A DNA stretch of 64,000 nt from Colius striatus (Eukaryota > Chordata > Aves > Coliiformes > Coliidae). This document shows positions 22,662 through 33,166 of the stretch, piece after piece. The first letter of the stretch is position 1. Every line of letters begins with the position of its first letter. The DNA is taken from NCBI RefSeq assembly GCF_028858725.1, contig NC_084769.1, positions 8,991,501 to 9,055,500 on the forward strand. The letters are read 5' to 3'. The position numbers and the translations under genes are program-made. Under the pieces are notes generated by a model. The model did no database searches, was not told where the DNA came from, and saw nothing but the letters and a program-made list of their open reading frames with translations.

Positions 22662-24216
22662 GTAAGTTTGCCAAAGCAGATCACAGTATTCTAATTTATT
22701 AGAAATGTATACAGTTACCCTATTTTAATTGCAAGTTTTATTGATGGTTTGATATGTTTTTAGTATTTAATTTATTGTTTATTAATTTTCAATGTAAAAG
22801 CATTGAAAACTCTCATGTATGTTTATTGATAATATTTTAATATCAGGATTTTGAAAGAATTTCTAGAACAAATGTCTTATTTTGTCCTTGAACAAGTTTA
22901 TCATTTATGTCTCTGGAAAGGTTAAAACATCAGTCTTATTCAGGATAGCAACTTTGAACAGGTACTATATAAAATAGTAATTGCTTCTTCCTAGGCAGAA
23001 AACTATACTGTTTTACATGCAGTCATTTAATTTTACTGAGTATGTAGGTGACTCAGAAATATGTACTAGAACTCATTCTATAAAATAATGAAAAGGAAAG
23101 CTCTTTTTTTGTGTATGTATGCAAGGTTTCTGCATGTGATCTTTGCATTGTAAAATACCTTTGGTTTCCTTCAGCATATATCTGATACTTAAAATTTATT
23201 TTGGAGGCTAATCACAGTTTAAATGGTTTGAAATGCCCCAAAGGGGGAAAAAAACCCTTTTAATGAAGTTAAAGGGAGCAAATTTCAGAGGAAGTGGAGT
23301 TATGTTTCATTAGTGAAATATAATTCAACAATAAATGTTGAACAGTAGCATATAATGTGTAGCTAATGAATAAATGAGGCTATGTGGGCTTTTTTGCATT
23401 TATGGAAGAGAAAAATAGTTAAATGCAGGGTAATGTGAATCTATATGGAGGAAGTATTTTTGTAATTGCTTGTTAATCTAAGAATATTATCTTTTTCCCT
23501 AAGAACATGAACAGCCTTGGATTTTTAAAGAAAAACATCCACTCAGTAAAAAGTTAGCATTATTAAATATCAGTCCCCATAAAATCTACCTTGCTATTAC
23601 TGAGCAGGGGGATTGCACACCAAAAGTCCTTTAGTAGACCATGTGTACCAGTCTACTGCAGAGCCACCAGCAGAAGTTGTTCAAGCTGCCACGCTGTCAG
23701 GTCAAACCTGTCTATGCTTGATCCTGCAGCTGCACAGCAATCCAGACCAGGCATATGGATTATTTAAAAGTGAGTGAAAAGTAATTGGGATTATTCATTT
23801 TCCCTCCTCCTTGGGTAGGATGTGTAGACAAGGGTTGGATCTTCTCTTTTGAATGCAGACTGGCTAAAGTCCATCAACAAGGTTCACACATCTATAGCAG
23901 ATCTTAAAACTTATGGACCGAGCCCTTTGCGCTGTTGCTGCATTCCAGAACTGAAGCTGGTTGCTCTTCCAGTAGTGAAGATTCAGCTATTGAGAGACCA
24001 TACCTGAAACTGTATTGTGTTCAAAGTTCACCAGTTAGAAAGGAATATGAGAAAAAAATAGCAGTCAAAATGCAAAGTATGAGATGGCCTTTTGCAGGTG
24101 GCAGTGCAAGGACATCCTAAATGGAGGAAGTTTACATTAATCACTTATAAATTTCTGTAATCAACTTTTACATCCATCTTCATCGTTGGCTGCAGAAATC
24201 AATTTATTTATTTTAC
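22662..24216. other. Probable intron
   Basis: Between the candidate exons at 22573 and 25441. A 61-codon open frame at 23935-24120 and an exon-like 40-base stretch at 23736-23775 (donor gtgagt) were considered; the latter would break the frame of the 22573/25441 pair. No repeat was recognised before 24217. Confidence 0.4.
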
Positions 24217-24960
24217 ATTTGTGTGAAAAAGATTTTCCCTTTGTTCTAAACCTACTGCTTGAAAAATTCATTTGACGTCCATTAGTTCCTATTTTATGAG
24301 AAGTAGTGACTAATCCTTCCCTATTCATCCTTCCTCACTTGGCATTTTTCCTCAGCCAAGAAGTCTGACTCTATTTCAACTCTCCTCATATCTCTGATGA
24401 TACTTGTTTCTCTTTCCTTTTGTCTTTTTCTTCCTGAGATGGAACAATCTCAGGAACAATCACAACATGTGTTGCTCAGGATGCAGTAACAACATCAATT
24501 TATGTTGTGGAATAATGGTGGTTTTTTTGTCCTTTTCTCTATTCCTTTGCTAAGAATTCATGGAATTCTGGTTGTCATGTTGCTGGCTTCTGAACCATGG
24601 GCTGTTGTTTCATGGAACTATGTATGAGATACCCTTCCTGAGTAATATGACCCAAATACCATGTGGGTGTAGTATGGTTACTTTTTTCTCCATTTACAAT
24701 GTTTTGTGTTTGTCAACACTAGATTTTGTTTGGTATTTTGTCATCCAGTCTCTCAATATAATGAAATCCTCTTGCAATTCTTTGTGCTCTAGTTTAGATT
24801 TTACTACCCTGAATAATTTTGTGTCATCATCAGATATTATCACCTCTCTATTCATCCTCTTTCCAGAGCACTTATGTGTGTCTCAAATAGCACTGGTTCC
24901 TCTACAAAACTGTGGATGTGACCTCCTGCTATTTCTCTACAGCTCCCTTGTTTATCTCTT
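24217..24960 (-). mobile_element. Ancient, diverged CR1 (L3-like) LINE fragment
   Basis: Diverged but collinear with the antisense of the old CR1 type found across reptiles and birds. Landmarks in order are 'gtgtgaaaaagattttccct', 'cattagttcctattttatga', a segment around 'tctcctcatatctctgatga', 'gtttgtcaacactagatttt', 'gtcatccagtctctcaatat', 'ttttgtgtcatcatcagata' and 'aaatagcactggttcc'. It is much more diverged than the other CR1 copies here and has many small gaps. The longest open frame in the window (142 codons, 24560-24988 plus) lies on the antisense strand of this repeat and is not a gene. Confidence 0.72.
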
Positions 24961-25440
24961 TCAGCTTTTGGGGTGGATAATGAAGTAGGAAAAAGGCTTT
25001 TAAAGTCACAGCTGTTAAAGTAGCTTGTTTCTCTGTTGTGATTCAGTTGACAATATGTTAGTCTTTTGACTATTTGTGATTTTGTTTGGTGAGTTTTGAC
25101 ACTGTCATGCACTTTCTGTTTTGGAATGAAACATTTTAGTAGTTGGATTAGATTCTTTTTTCCTCTTTTAATTCCAAGGATGTTGAATTTGAATATCATG
25201 AAAAAGTATAGTATGGGTGGTTACACTGTGAGACGGGTCTTGCACAAGATTTATCAAGAGCTCTTGGGATTTTTCTGACTAATTGCTTCAAAATAATGTG
25301 GATTTGTGGTTTTATATGTTTTCTTTTTTTAAGAATATATTTAAAGATGTTTAAAGATTTGTGATCTCACTTAACATTTCATACTCAGTGTATTAGTTGG
25401 TTGGATTTCACTTGCACATTCCTTCTTTTTCTTTATGCAG

Positions 25441-25515
25441 GTAACAAAAATCCATGGAGATCTGCAGTGTTACAATGAGTTTATTGTACTTTGCTGTAGG
25501 CTTTTTTCACAATAA
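25441..25515 (+). CDS. Candidate coding exon, possibly terminal
   Basis: A very strong acceptor ('ccttctttttctttatgcag', AG at 25439-25440) is followed by 24 sense codons and TAA at 25513-25515. It starts on a codon boundary, matching the end of the 22573-22661 exon, and reads VTKIHGDLQCYNEFIVLCC in that frame. It may be the last exon, with the stop at 25513, or it may splice out earlier at gtactt or gtaggc, both weak. No clear AATAAA follows closely. The in-frame join with a consensus-donor exon is the best support. Confidence 0.38.
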   Translation, partial: VTKIHGDLQCYNEFIVLCCRLFSQ

Positions 25516-26039
25516 GACATTTCTCTGGCAAAAACAATTTTGTCATTCCTACCAAGTCAGTTTTGAAATATTAGTGTTCCAGTTCTTTTCAGAGAAAAAA
25601 AATCTTGGAGTATTTTTTGTCATCAGATTAGTAACAGTTTCAGCAACTATGTTATAATTTTGTAGAGCGATGACCTGACATCGTGTCAATAATGTCTCTC
25701 TATAACTGGACATTTGAGAAGATAGATGGTGTGACTGAAAGCTGTTATAGCTTTCCACTCTAGGCTTCTCTGTCAGAGGTGTTTTTTTTCCCTAGACTTA
25801 GCTCTTTCTAATGTAGATGTAGCTGTAAGAGCTTGAAGAATGTCTGGTAAAATGATTTGGGCTGTGTTTGACAGTGCAGCTAATGAAGGCAGTCAACAGG
25901 TGTGGCAATTTGATCTATACATAGTGAGTGGGGGGAGGAAAATCTTCGACAAGGACACTGTACACGTACACATGCTCAGCACTGCTGACATGTCAGAAGT
26001 CTTGACTCAATGAGCTACTGATCTGTCCTATCGAGGATG
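25516..26039. other. No recognisable gene or repeat
   Basis: About 500 bases of AT-rich DNA. An unusual AT-free-looking run 'gtgagtggggggagg' lies near 25924-25938, just before the CR1 5'-region fragment. Nothing else is supported. Confidence 0.35.
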
Positions 26040-26790
26040 CCGATTCTTAGACTGAGTAGCAGAGAGCACCTGGGGCCTGTCACTGAGCTGGGGCAGCTGG
26101 TCTTCTCATCTGCTTCCAATGTTGGGAAATGGAAAAGTCCTGTGACAGTGAAGGCTGGAAGCTGGTGTTTTCTTGAAGCAGGAGGAAGTCTGAGCCTCTG
26201 CCAGTAGATAGGCAGTTACAGAATGGGTTCAGTGCCAAAACAGCAGGTGGGGGCCATCAAAGTGTCTATGCTGGCTTAGCCTGAGTCATGCAGGAGGATG
26301 TCTGTGAGGAAGAGATGAGTTATTCTGGGAGACTTTCTTCTGTATGGGTCAGAGGAACCCCATCTGTTGTCCTGATCAACTGTCTTGGGACGTTTGTGGC
26401 TTGCCCCAGGGATTTGGATCTGGGATGTTGTGGAAAGACTGTGGAGAATTTTCTGGCCTTTACACTGTTATCCCATGCCATTCTTCCATGTGGGCACCAA
26501 CAGCACTTTCAGAGGAGATGTGAAGCATATCACCTGTGACTGAATGGTTCCAGAGATGGTGGTCACACATAGGGGCCCAGCTGGGTTTTTCCTCAGTCCT
26601 TCTGAGGAGGAGGAAAGGTTTGAGCAGGAATGGATGGATTCTGCATACCAACAAATAGTTGCACAGCTGATGTCAACAATAGAGATTAGTTTTTTATTAA
26701 CAAAAGACACTCTTTGAGGATCAAGGTCAGCTAGGCAGTGGAACAGGATCCATCTGACAAAGTGGATCCACTCTGCTAAGGAGTAAAATA
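26040..26790 (+). mobile_element. CR1 LINE 5'-region fragment with ORF1 esterase-like remnant
   Basis: This GC-richer stretch matches the 5' part of avian CR1, upstream of the reverse-transcriptase ORF. The clearest landmarks are 'ttccatgtgggcaccaac' (26484-26501), encoding the HVGTN motif of the SGNH/GDSL-type esterase domain known from CR1 ORF1, here with Ser where Asp is usual after GTN, and 'ggatccatctgacaaagtgg' (26746-26765), encoding IHLTKW, the block with the catalytic His. Between them are remnants around 'cttctgaggaggaggaaagg'. The frame is broken by stops and shifts, so no protein is made. The element ends without any CR1 3' region or octamer tail, the reverse of the usual 5' truncation. 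The left boundary is uncertain. Confidence 0.72.
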
Positions 26791-27111
26791 AAATCTTTTC
26801 ATGCCTCAGGTATCTATAAAATCATATCTTGGTATGAGAAGCATGATCAGAGCTTATGAATTTTTTTTACCTACTTAATGGAATGGCCTGCTCAGGTTTG
26901 GGAGTGTTTGCTCACTAGAAGCAAACTTGACAAGTTTAGTACATAAGTGGATCTCCGGTAGTGCAAAGCTTTCACCTTTGTAGATTACTAGAGTATATGA
27001 CAATGTTACCAATCAATGAGTCAATGAGTCACTGTTTTTTTTAATGCCTTTTGTAGAAATTTAGAGTAAAATTCCTTGGAATGAGTGCTCGTTTTCTTTC
27101 AAGGAACATGG

Positions 27112-27922
27112 AGAATAGAATAGAATCATTTAAGCTGGAAGAGACCTTTAAGATCGAGTCCAGCCTTTGTTCCAGCCCTATCAATGAGTAGCCCATTTCC
27201 CTAAGTGCAACATCCACCCATCTCTTAAACCCTCCAGGGACAGTAACTCCAGCACCTCCCTGGGCAGCCTGTTCCAATGCCTGACAACCCTTTCAGGAAA
27301 CAAATTCCTCCTCAGATCCAACCTGAACCTCCCCTGGCACAACTTGAGGCCGTTTCCTATTGTTGTATTCCTTGTTACTAATGGAGAGTAGACTCACCCG
27401 CCGCCTAGCTCCAACTTCCTTTCAGGTAGTTATAGAGAGTGATAAGGTCTTCCCTGAGCCTTCTTTTTTCCAGGCTAAACAGCCCCAGATCCCTCGGCCA
27501 TTCCTTGTAGGAGACATGCTCCAAATCCTTTGCTAGCTTGGCAGCCCATCTCTGGATCTTCTCCAGCACCTCAATGTCCTTTTTGTAGAGAGGGGCCTGA
27601 AACTAGATGTAATATTTCATAGAATCATAGAATGGTTTGAGGTATGGTCTCACCAAAGCCAAGTGTAGAGGAATGATCACCTCTCTGCTGCTGCTGACAT
27701 CACTGTTCCTGATCCAGGTCAGGATGCTCTTGACCTTCTTGGCCACCTGGGCATACTGCTGGCTCATGTTCAGCCACTGTCAATCCACACTCCCAGGTCC
27801 CTCTGTGCCTGGAAGCTTTCCAGCCACTCCTCCCCAAGCCTGTAGTGCTGCTGGGGGTTGTTATGGTCCGAATGCAGCACCCAGCACTTGGCCTTATTGA
27901 GACTAGGCCCAGTGATCCATGA
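27112..27922 (-). mobile_element. CR1 LINE, about 810 bp, antisense
   Basis: Reads from its 3' tail ('agaatagaatagaatcattt') through 'accctccagggacagtaact', 'ttccaggctaaacagcccca', 'gcccatctctggatcttctc', 'gtcaggatgctcttgacctt' and 'ccagcacttggccttattga', all in the reverse complement of CR1. It includes the 3' UTR and the C-terminal end of the reverse-transcriptase region. The plus-strand open frame 27637-27900 and the minus-strand frame 27700-27942 are decayed repeat frames. A 22-bp piece of CR1 tail sits inside it at 27617-27638. Confidence 0.95.
27617..27638 (-). repeat. 22-bp CR1-tail sequence inserted within a CR1
   Basis: The bases 'tcatagaatcatagaatggt' plus two T are exactly what the extreme 3' end of a CR1 looks like in antisense, two octamers plus the adjoining bases. 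They interrupt an otherwise continuous CR1 reading that should run from 'gtaatatt' straight into 'gaggtatggtctcacc'. The orientation matches the host element. A T or TT at both edges makes the exact borders ambiguous. Confidence 0.8.
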
Positions 27923-30900
27923 CTTGAAGCAATCATGGCCAAATGTTATATAGAAGCCTGATTTCCTGGAGTCCCTTAACTTTTAGTCTAATTTTTGATT
28001 GTGACAAGATTTGGATCTGTTTAAGCATTGCATTGCTCAATGATCTTCTCAAGGCAATGATGTATAATGTTAGATATTCCTGCTGAGTTGTATTATTGGA
28101 CATGTTCCCCTACCAGTAAACATATTGCTCAGCTAAACTAATTAAAATGCTGCCTTAATGTGGAGGGCTTCTAACACAACAGTCATTAACTAATGGTTCT
28201 GCAACTAAGTTACAATCCAGTAACCTGAATATTGAAAAAGTGTTTTCATTAATGTATTTGGGCTCTCTTAAAACCTAGATAAAAATTGTTTGTCCAAGTA
28301 GAAAATATATCTTTAGCAGGCTTTTGTTTCTTCTTTTCTGATTTCATTGCACAATTGCTTATCAGTCTGACGCTTACGTATGTTTCTCTTGTTCTCCCAG
28401 TCCACAGTATTGTGTATCTGATGTAAATTTTGGTACAGAAAGTGAAGTGAGTTGGGTACGTGCTCTCCTTGCTGAGATTCGAAACCTCTCAACAGAGATC
28501 ATTAACATTGCAGTTTTCCTTTCTTTTCTGTATTACCACAAGAGATGACATGCTGAAAGTCCTTTTTAAGTCTGCTGCTTTTAACCCTGTGGTCTGTAGC
28601 TGCCATGTCCTGCCATAGGAGTGTCTGATGGCGTGCTGTCATCTACCCTGTTCAGTCTGTTACCTTCTCTTTTTGCACTTTGAGCCATAATGAAGAAATG
28701 GCAAATGATCTATAGATTAATGCTTTTGGAATGTGGTAGCAGTAGTATGCTGTTGCTCCAATACTTGCTTACATCAGCATTAATTCCCTGAAAAAGTGAT
28801 ACATATAGTTATGGCAACACATTTTCTTAATAGATGTCACAGAAAGTAGTGAGAATTTCATTTATATAGCTAGACAAATCAGAGTCTACATAATCTCCAT
28901 TAGTGCCAGGAGCCTTTGGAGTGGTCATTTTGTTTCTCTGACCTGACTGGGAGACTTTCTCTTGGTAGAGATGAATCCTTTAGTCGTATACTCCATAATA
29001 GAGCTTACATTGATGCATAAAGGAACACTTTCTGGGCAGTGACAGAAGTGTTTAATTATACAATATGTCACTATAGGCAGGTAAGAAAAATTACACCACT
29101 AGTAATAGTTTAATAAAGATTGCTCAATGCTTTCTTATGTATCCTTTTCTGTACAGTTCAGCTTTGATTGAGTGAAATCTTTAAAGCTCTAATACCTTTC
29201 TCATGAATATGAAAATGTGGAATGCATTTCAAATGAGGAATAAGAGCGAAACTACTAAGAACAATAGTGTGACTGCATTGAATGTGCAGGGATGTTGTCA
29301 AGGTGAGTAAAATCTATTTTAGTATATTCACTTGATTGGCAACTAACCGTGGTTTGTACCTTGCTCCTGCTCTCCACACTCTTTCATTTGCTGGATAAAT
29401 ACCTCGGACTAGAGGAAAGATATTTTTTTTACACTATGAGGAAAGAGAATCAAAGCAAATTTTTCCCAGAGACTGAAAGAATGTGTGAATCATGAAAGAG
29501 TTGCAAAAAATACTGTATAATTATTTTAAGGAGTTATTGTCATAGCTGATTGGAGTGACATTACAAACAGCAAGACTGGTAAGCACATAGTCTTCTGTCA
29601 TTAAAATAATGCCAGAAAGCTAAAGCTTTAAATTTCAAAGTTGAGCTTTAGGCCAACTATCAAGGGCTACATGTATGCCCCAGAGGCAGCTATCACTGAA
29701 AACTCTTTTCTGATTTTTTGTTGAAATGTGGTTAGTGAAAAGAGAAGTTTTGCTTTTTTATTTCTGAATAAAACAACAATGATCTGAGTAGTAAATCTCT
29801 AAGTCATATGTTAAACAACAAAGCTTTGTGTTACTAGGTGCTGATTTTTCATTTCTACCTACTCTATTTCATGGCATAATACATATTGATCGGTTATTTT
29901 TTTTATGTAATGTCTACTAGTTTTCCCCTTTTTTTAACTGTAGTAGACAAAGTCATTATTGGTTTCATCTGAGTCCTTCATCATAACAATTATTAATATT
30001 AGAAAATTGTAATAGCTGTCTCAATAGCAAAGCTGGACTTTTCAATCAGTAATTAAAATTGATCTGATTAACATTCATTTTAAGTTCTGATTTTCACAAT
30101 AGAAATAATGGGCTGCATTTACTATTCTTTTTTAGATAGTAGCCTTTGAGATGTCAGTTGAAGTAATCTAAACATTCAGAACTTTAAAGTTGGTTCTTTC
30201 AACAAGATAAAGAAAAGATCTGGCATCTAGAAAGAATCATTTCTTTGGGGTATAGTGTCTCAAACCTCTTGAAAATGTTAATTAGCAGCAAATAAAGAAC
30301 AATGAAAAATGTCTGCAATCTTCCTTGGAGACAAAGATTTGGGACAAGTAATTTTGCACGTGAGTTGAATATGCAAGTGTAAAGAGATTTAAATATCTGA
30401 TTTTAATAGGTTTCATCCCACTGGGAAAGACACTTTTGATTATCTATGACCTATACCAATTATTGTGGTTCTCCCTGTAGGCTAGCCATAATTTTAATAA
30501 CTAATCAAACTAAGCCTGAAGGTTCTGTAAAATGCCAAATATGTACTTGCACTCTTGCTCGTTACAGAGCTCACACTTGCTACCTGACCTTGTTTCAGCT
30601 TTTTAAATTACTCCTTCTCAATTCATTAAAAAATTTACTTTTCAAGCAAGATCTCTTGGAAAGCAAAATACTGTTGCTAACAAATAGTCACTACTCTGGT
30701 TTTGGTTTTAGATCGAGCATCATCATAAAATGATATTACATTCTCAGTTTAGGTTACAGTTGACTTGATGGATGCAGAGGCATAAAGTGTGTCAGAAGTA
30801 CAAAGGTATAAACTGAGTAAAATTCTAAAGCAATAATCCTGGTAAAATTGGTATACAGTACTGTACTGACCTCACCTTGCTTTTTAGTTTGATAGCAAGT

Positions 30901-32232
30901 TCTCATCCATTTGTATATTCACTAAGAGTAGTTTCTTCTGGAAAGCAGGGTTTGGTAAGGTCTCTAGAATCAGAACTGAAAATAGTGCTCTGCTGTGGTT
31001 TGCTGAGGGCTGCTCTTCTAAAAATACATTGAGATGAAAGAAGAAATTTTACATTAATTCCTCACAGTGCTAAATTCAGGAAGAATTATTGGGAAGCTTT
31101 AGACAGCCTGTTTCTGTTCATTTCCTATGGCCCTGTATCTTGGTAGTATGAATTGGAAGACATTCTAACACTGCCCTGTAAGAGGTAGTGTGTTGAGCTT
31201 ATGCTGGTGTAGGTCAGGGTAAATGTATAAAAGCTACGTATAGTATACAATTTTGGCTGTGTATACAGTGTTGCATATGAATCCTGGAGTCAAACCCATT
31301 TCTTGAGGTGAAATCTTTTCAGAAAGTCCCTGTTGATGCTGTTCCCAGCTGTAAATAAGGCAAATGCTTGTCAAAGCTCTTTGCAGAAGTTAGTAGAGAT
31401 TTATGTAGCAAAAAATAGCATTAAAATGAAAAGAAATATTGTCCTTATTCTGCTAAGCATTGTGCCTACAAAAGAGTACCTAAAATATATGTATTTATAA
31501 GCATGTGTAAATGTAGAGATGAAATGTAGAGAGGAAAATTCTAGGCTAACAGAAATAACAGGAAAAAAAGACCATTGAAGGAAAAGAAATAATTTCCTTG
31601 ATTTTGATGTCATCTGTGTCCTGTATGGCCAAAAATACCAATTCTGTACATTTCATATATCTGAGCTCCAGATTCACCTGATGGATGAACTCAATGTGAA
31701 GATTACACATTACACATAGTAAAAATGGAACTAAACTGTACCTGACACTATGTCTGACACCCTAATAGTGCTGTTGCAACTATGGAGCAGGAAAATCGGG
31801 AAGACCTGTTACTTACTGTCATTTGCTCAAGGTACTCCTCATACTTTTCTATTTCCTGTATCCATTTTTACTTTTGTATCCCCTATATAGAGGGTTCACA
31901 GCTCAGATATGTTTACTAGTGCTCTTTTCTCCAGCCTGGCTGTACAACACTGTGTTGCCAAGTGTTTTGCCAAATGACTAGGGGGCAGCTGAAAAAGACA
32001 CACACCAATTAGTTTCACTTTACTGTCTACTTCTAAATGTTACAGGAAAAAATAGAATAAGCCAAAATATAGGATAAACCATTCAATTCCAAATATAAAC
32101 TAATTCTAATTTCTAATTAGAATTAAAACATTCCAATTTCTAAACATCAAAAAGCATAAGCAAGGTAATGCACCTAATCATTGCTACAGGAGAACAGAGA
32201 TAGTGATTAAGAAAGATACATCACCAATTGCC
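27923..32232. other. About 4.3 kb without a confident gene
   Basis: AT-rich DNA with one weak exon-like stretch at 29157-29302. Open frames at 30446-30733 (plus) and 31401-31613 (minus) have no support from splice sites or families. No repeat was recognised. Confidence 0.4.
29157..29302 (+). other. Weak candidate non-coding or 5' exon
   Basis: Acceptor 'tatccttttctgtacag' (AG at 29155-29156) and a consensus donor TCAAG|gtgagt at 29303 bound 146 bases. All three frames contain stops near the left edge, so it cannot be an ordinary internal coding exon. After an ATG at 29203-29205 the frame is open to the donor, so it could be a 5' exon carrying a start codon, a lncRNA exon, or chance. Confidence 0.18.
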
Positions 32233-33141
32233 CTATTGATATTTTACCATCATCCAGATCTGCAGTGGCTGAGGAGCCCAGGTTGCAGTGAGGATTTGGA
32301 GAGCCTGTCCTGGCAATTGGGAGCTCCTACACAGTACAGCCACTTGTAGGTGAGGTTGAAGTCCCTGAAAGAGAGTCCAGCTTTTGATATTATTGAATAA
32401 ACAATACATAATTGGTGGAATATCTGACATCATTCTCCATTGTGATACCAACTGAAACTTGGCCAAGTCTTCAGGAGGAATCAAAGGAGTTTCCTTATCT
32501 TCTGGGCTTTTTCATTCATGTAACTTTCAGCTGAGGCTGACCATCTGCTTTCCCAGCCTTGAACAGTGGCCCCCTACACACACAAGAATAAATATATTGG
32601 AAAAACCACCATGAATACATTCTTATATACATTTTAGCTGCATCCTTCACTAATACTTAGAGACTTTCTCATCAACAATTATAGTTTGTCTAAGCTACCT
32701 CTTTTTCTAATACTTATGAATATTTCCTTAATGCAACTATTGTCCATAAATAAACTATTGTCTGTATAGATGTAGCAAGTACAATTATGCAGGGTCCATC
32801 TAGAGGCCAACTATTACCTGAGGCCTTTTTCCCAGGCCTTGACATATCAAACACAAATTGTAGAGACCTTCTGATTTTAAATTATCTTCAAGTCCTGGTA
32901 TTTGACCATGGCAGTGGCCATTACTTTCGTATTCTTTATCCAGAAATGAAAAAGGAATTGGTTTGGGTTTCCCCTGACTGTTAGAATTTCTGCAACAGCC
33001 CCACAGAGAGGAATTTCTAAACCTAGAAGCTTGCTTGTGTGTGCACTTCTCTTCATCTCTTTCTTGTGCAGGCTGTATGGTGATTGGATGTGACGGAAGA
33101 AGAAAGGAGCCATTTCTGGACAGTTGTATATTCTGTGTCAT
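32233..33141 (-). other. Minus-strand open-frame-rich stretch of unknown origin
   Basis: Two minus-strand open frames, 83 codons (32233-32484) and 113 codons (32800-33141), with a further overlapping 78-codon frame, lie in a locally less AT-rich region. Read on the minus strand, part of the longer frame sits between an acceptor-like 'caatcaccatacag' and a donor-like CTCAG|gtaata, enclosing about 85 codons. The peptide has several Cys and His residues but matches no domain I recognise. It may be an old transposable-element remnant, an exon, or chance. I do not assign a product. Confidence 0.2.
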
Positions 33142-33166
33142 TTCTGGACAGTTGTATATTCAGTTT
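33111..33166 (+). repeat. 28-bp tandem duplication
   Basis: Two adjacent copies of a 28-base unit beginning 'catttctggacagttgtata'. They differ at only two or three bases near the end of the unit, so the duplication is fairly recent. The second copy ends at 33166. Confidence 0.88.

Noticed and set aside
23736..23775. 40-base exon-like stretch with donor AAAA|gtgagt
   Set aside because: It would shift the frame between the better-supported 22573 and 25441 candidates, and the acceptor is ordinary.
24560..24988. 142-codon plus-strand open frame, the longest in the window
   Set aside because: It lies antisense to the ancient CR1 copy and reads through repeat sequence. No domain, no start context and no splice sites support a gene.
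26790..27922. Possible 5'-inverted (twin-primed) single CR1 made of the + fragment at 26040-26790 and the - element at 27112-27922
   Set aside because: In twin priming the inverted 5' part lies beyond the 5' end of the main element, but here it lies on the 3' tail side and is 320 bases away. Two separate elements are more likely.
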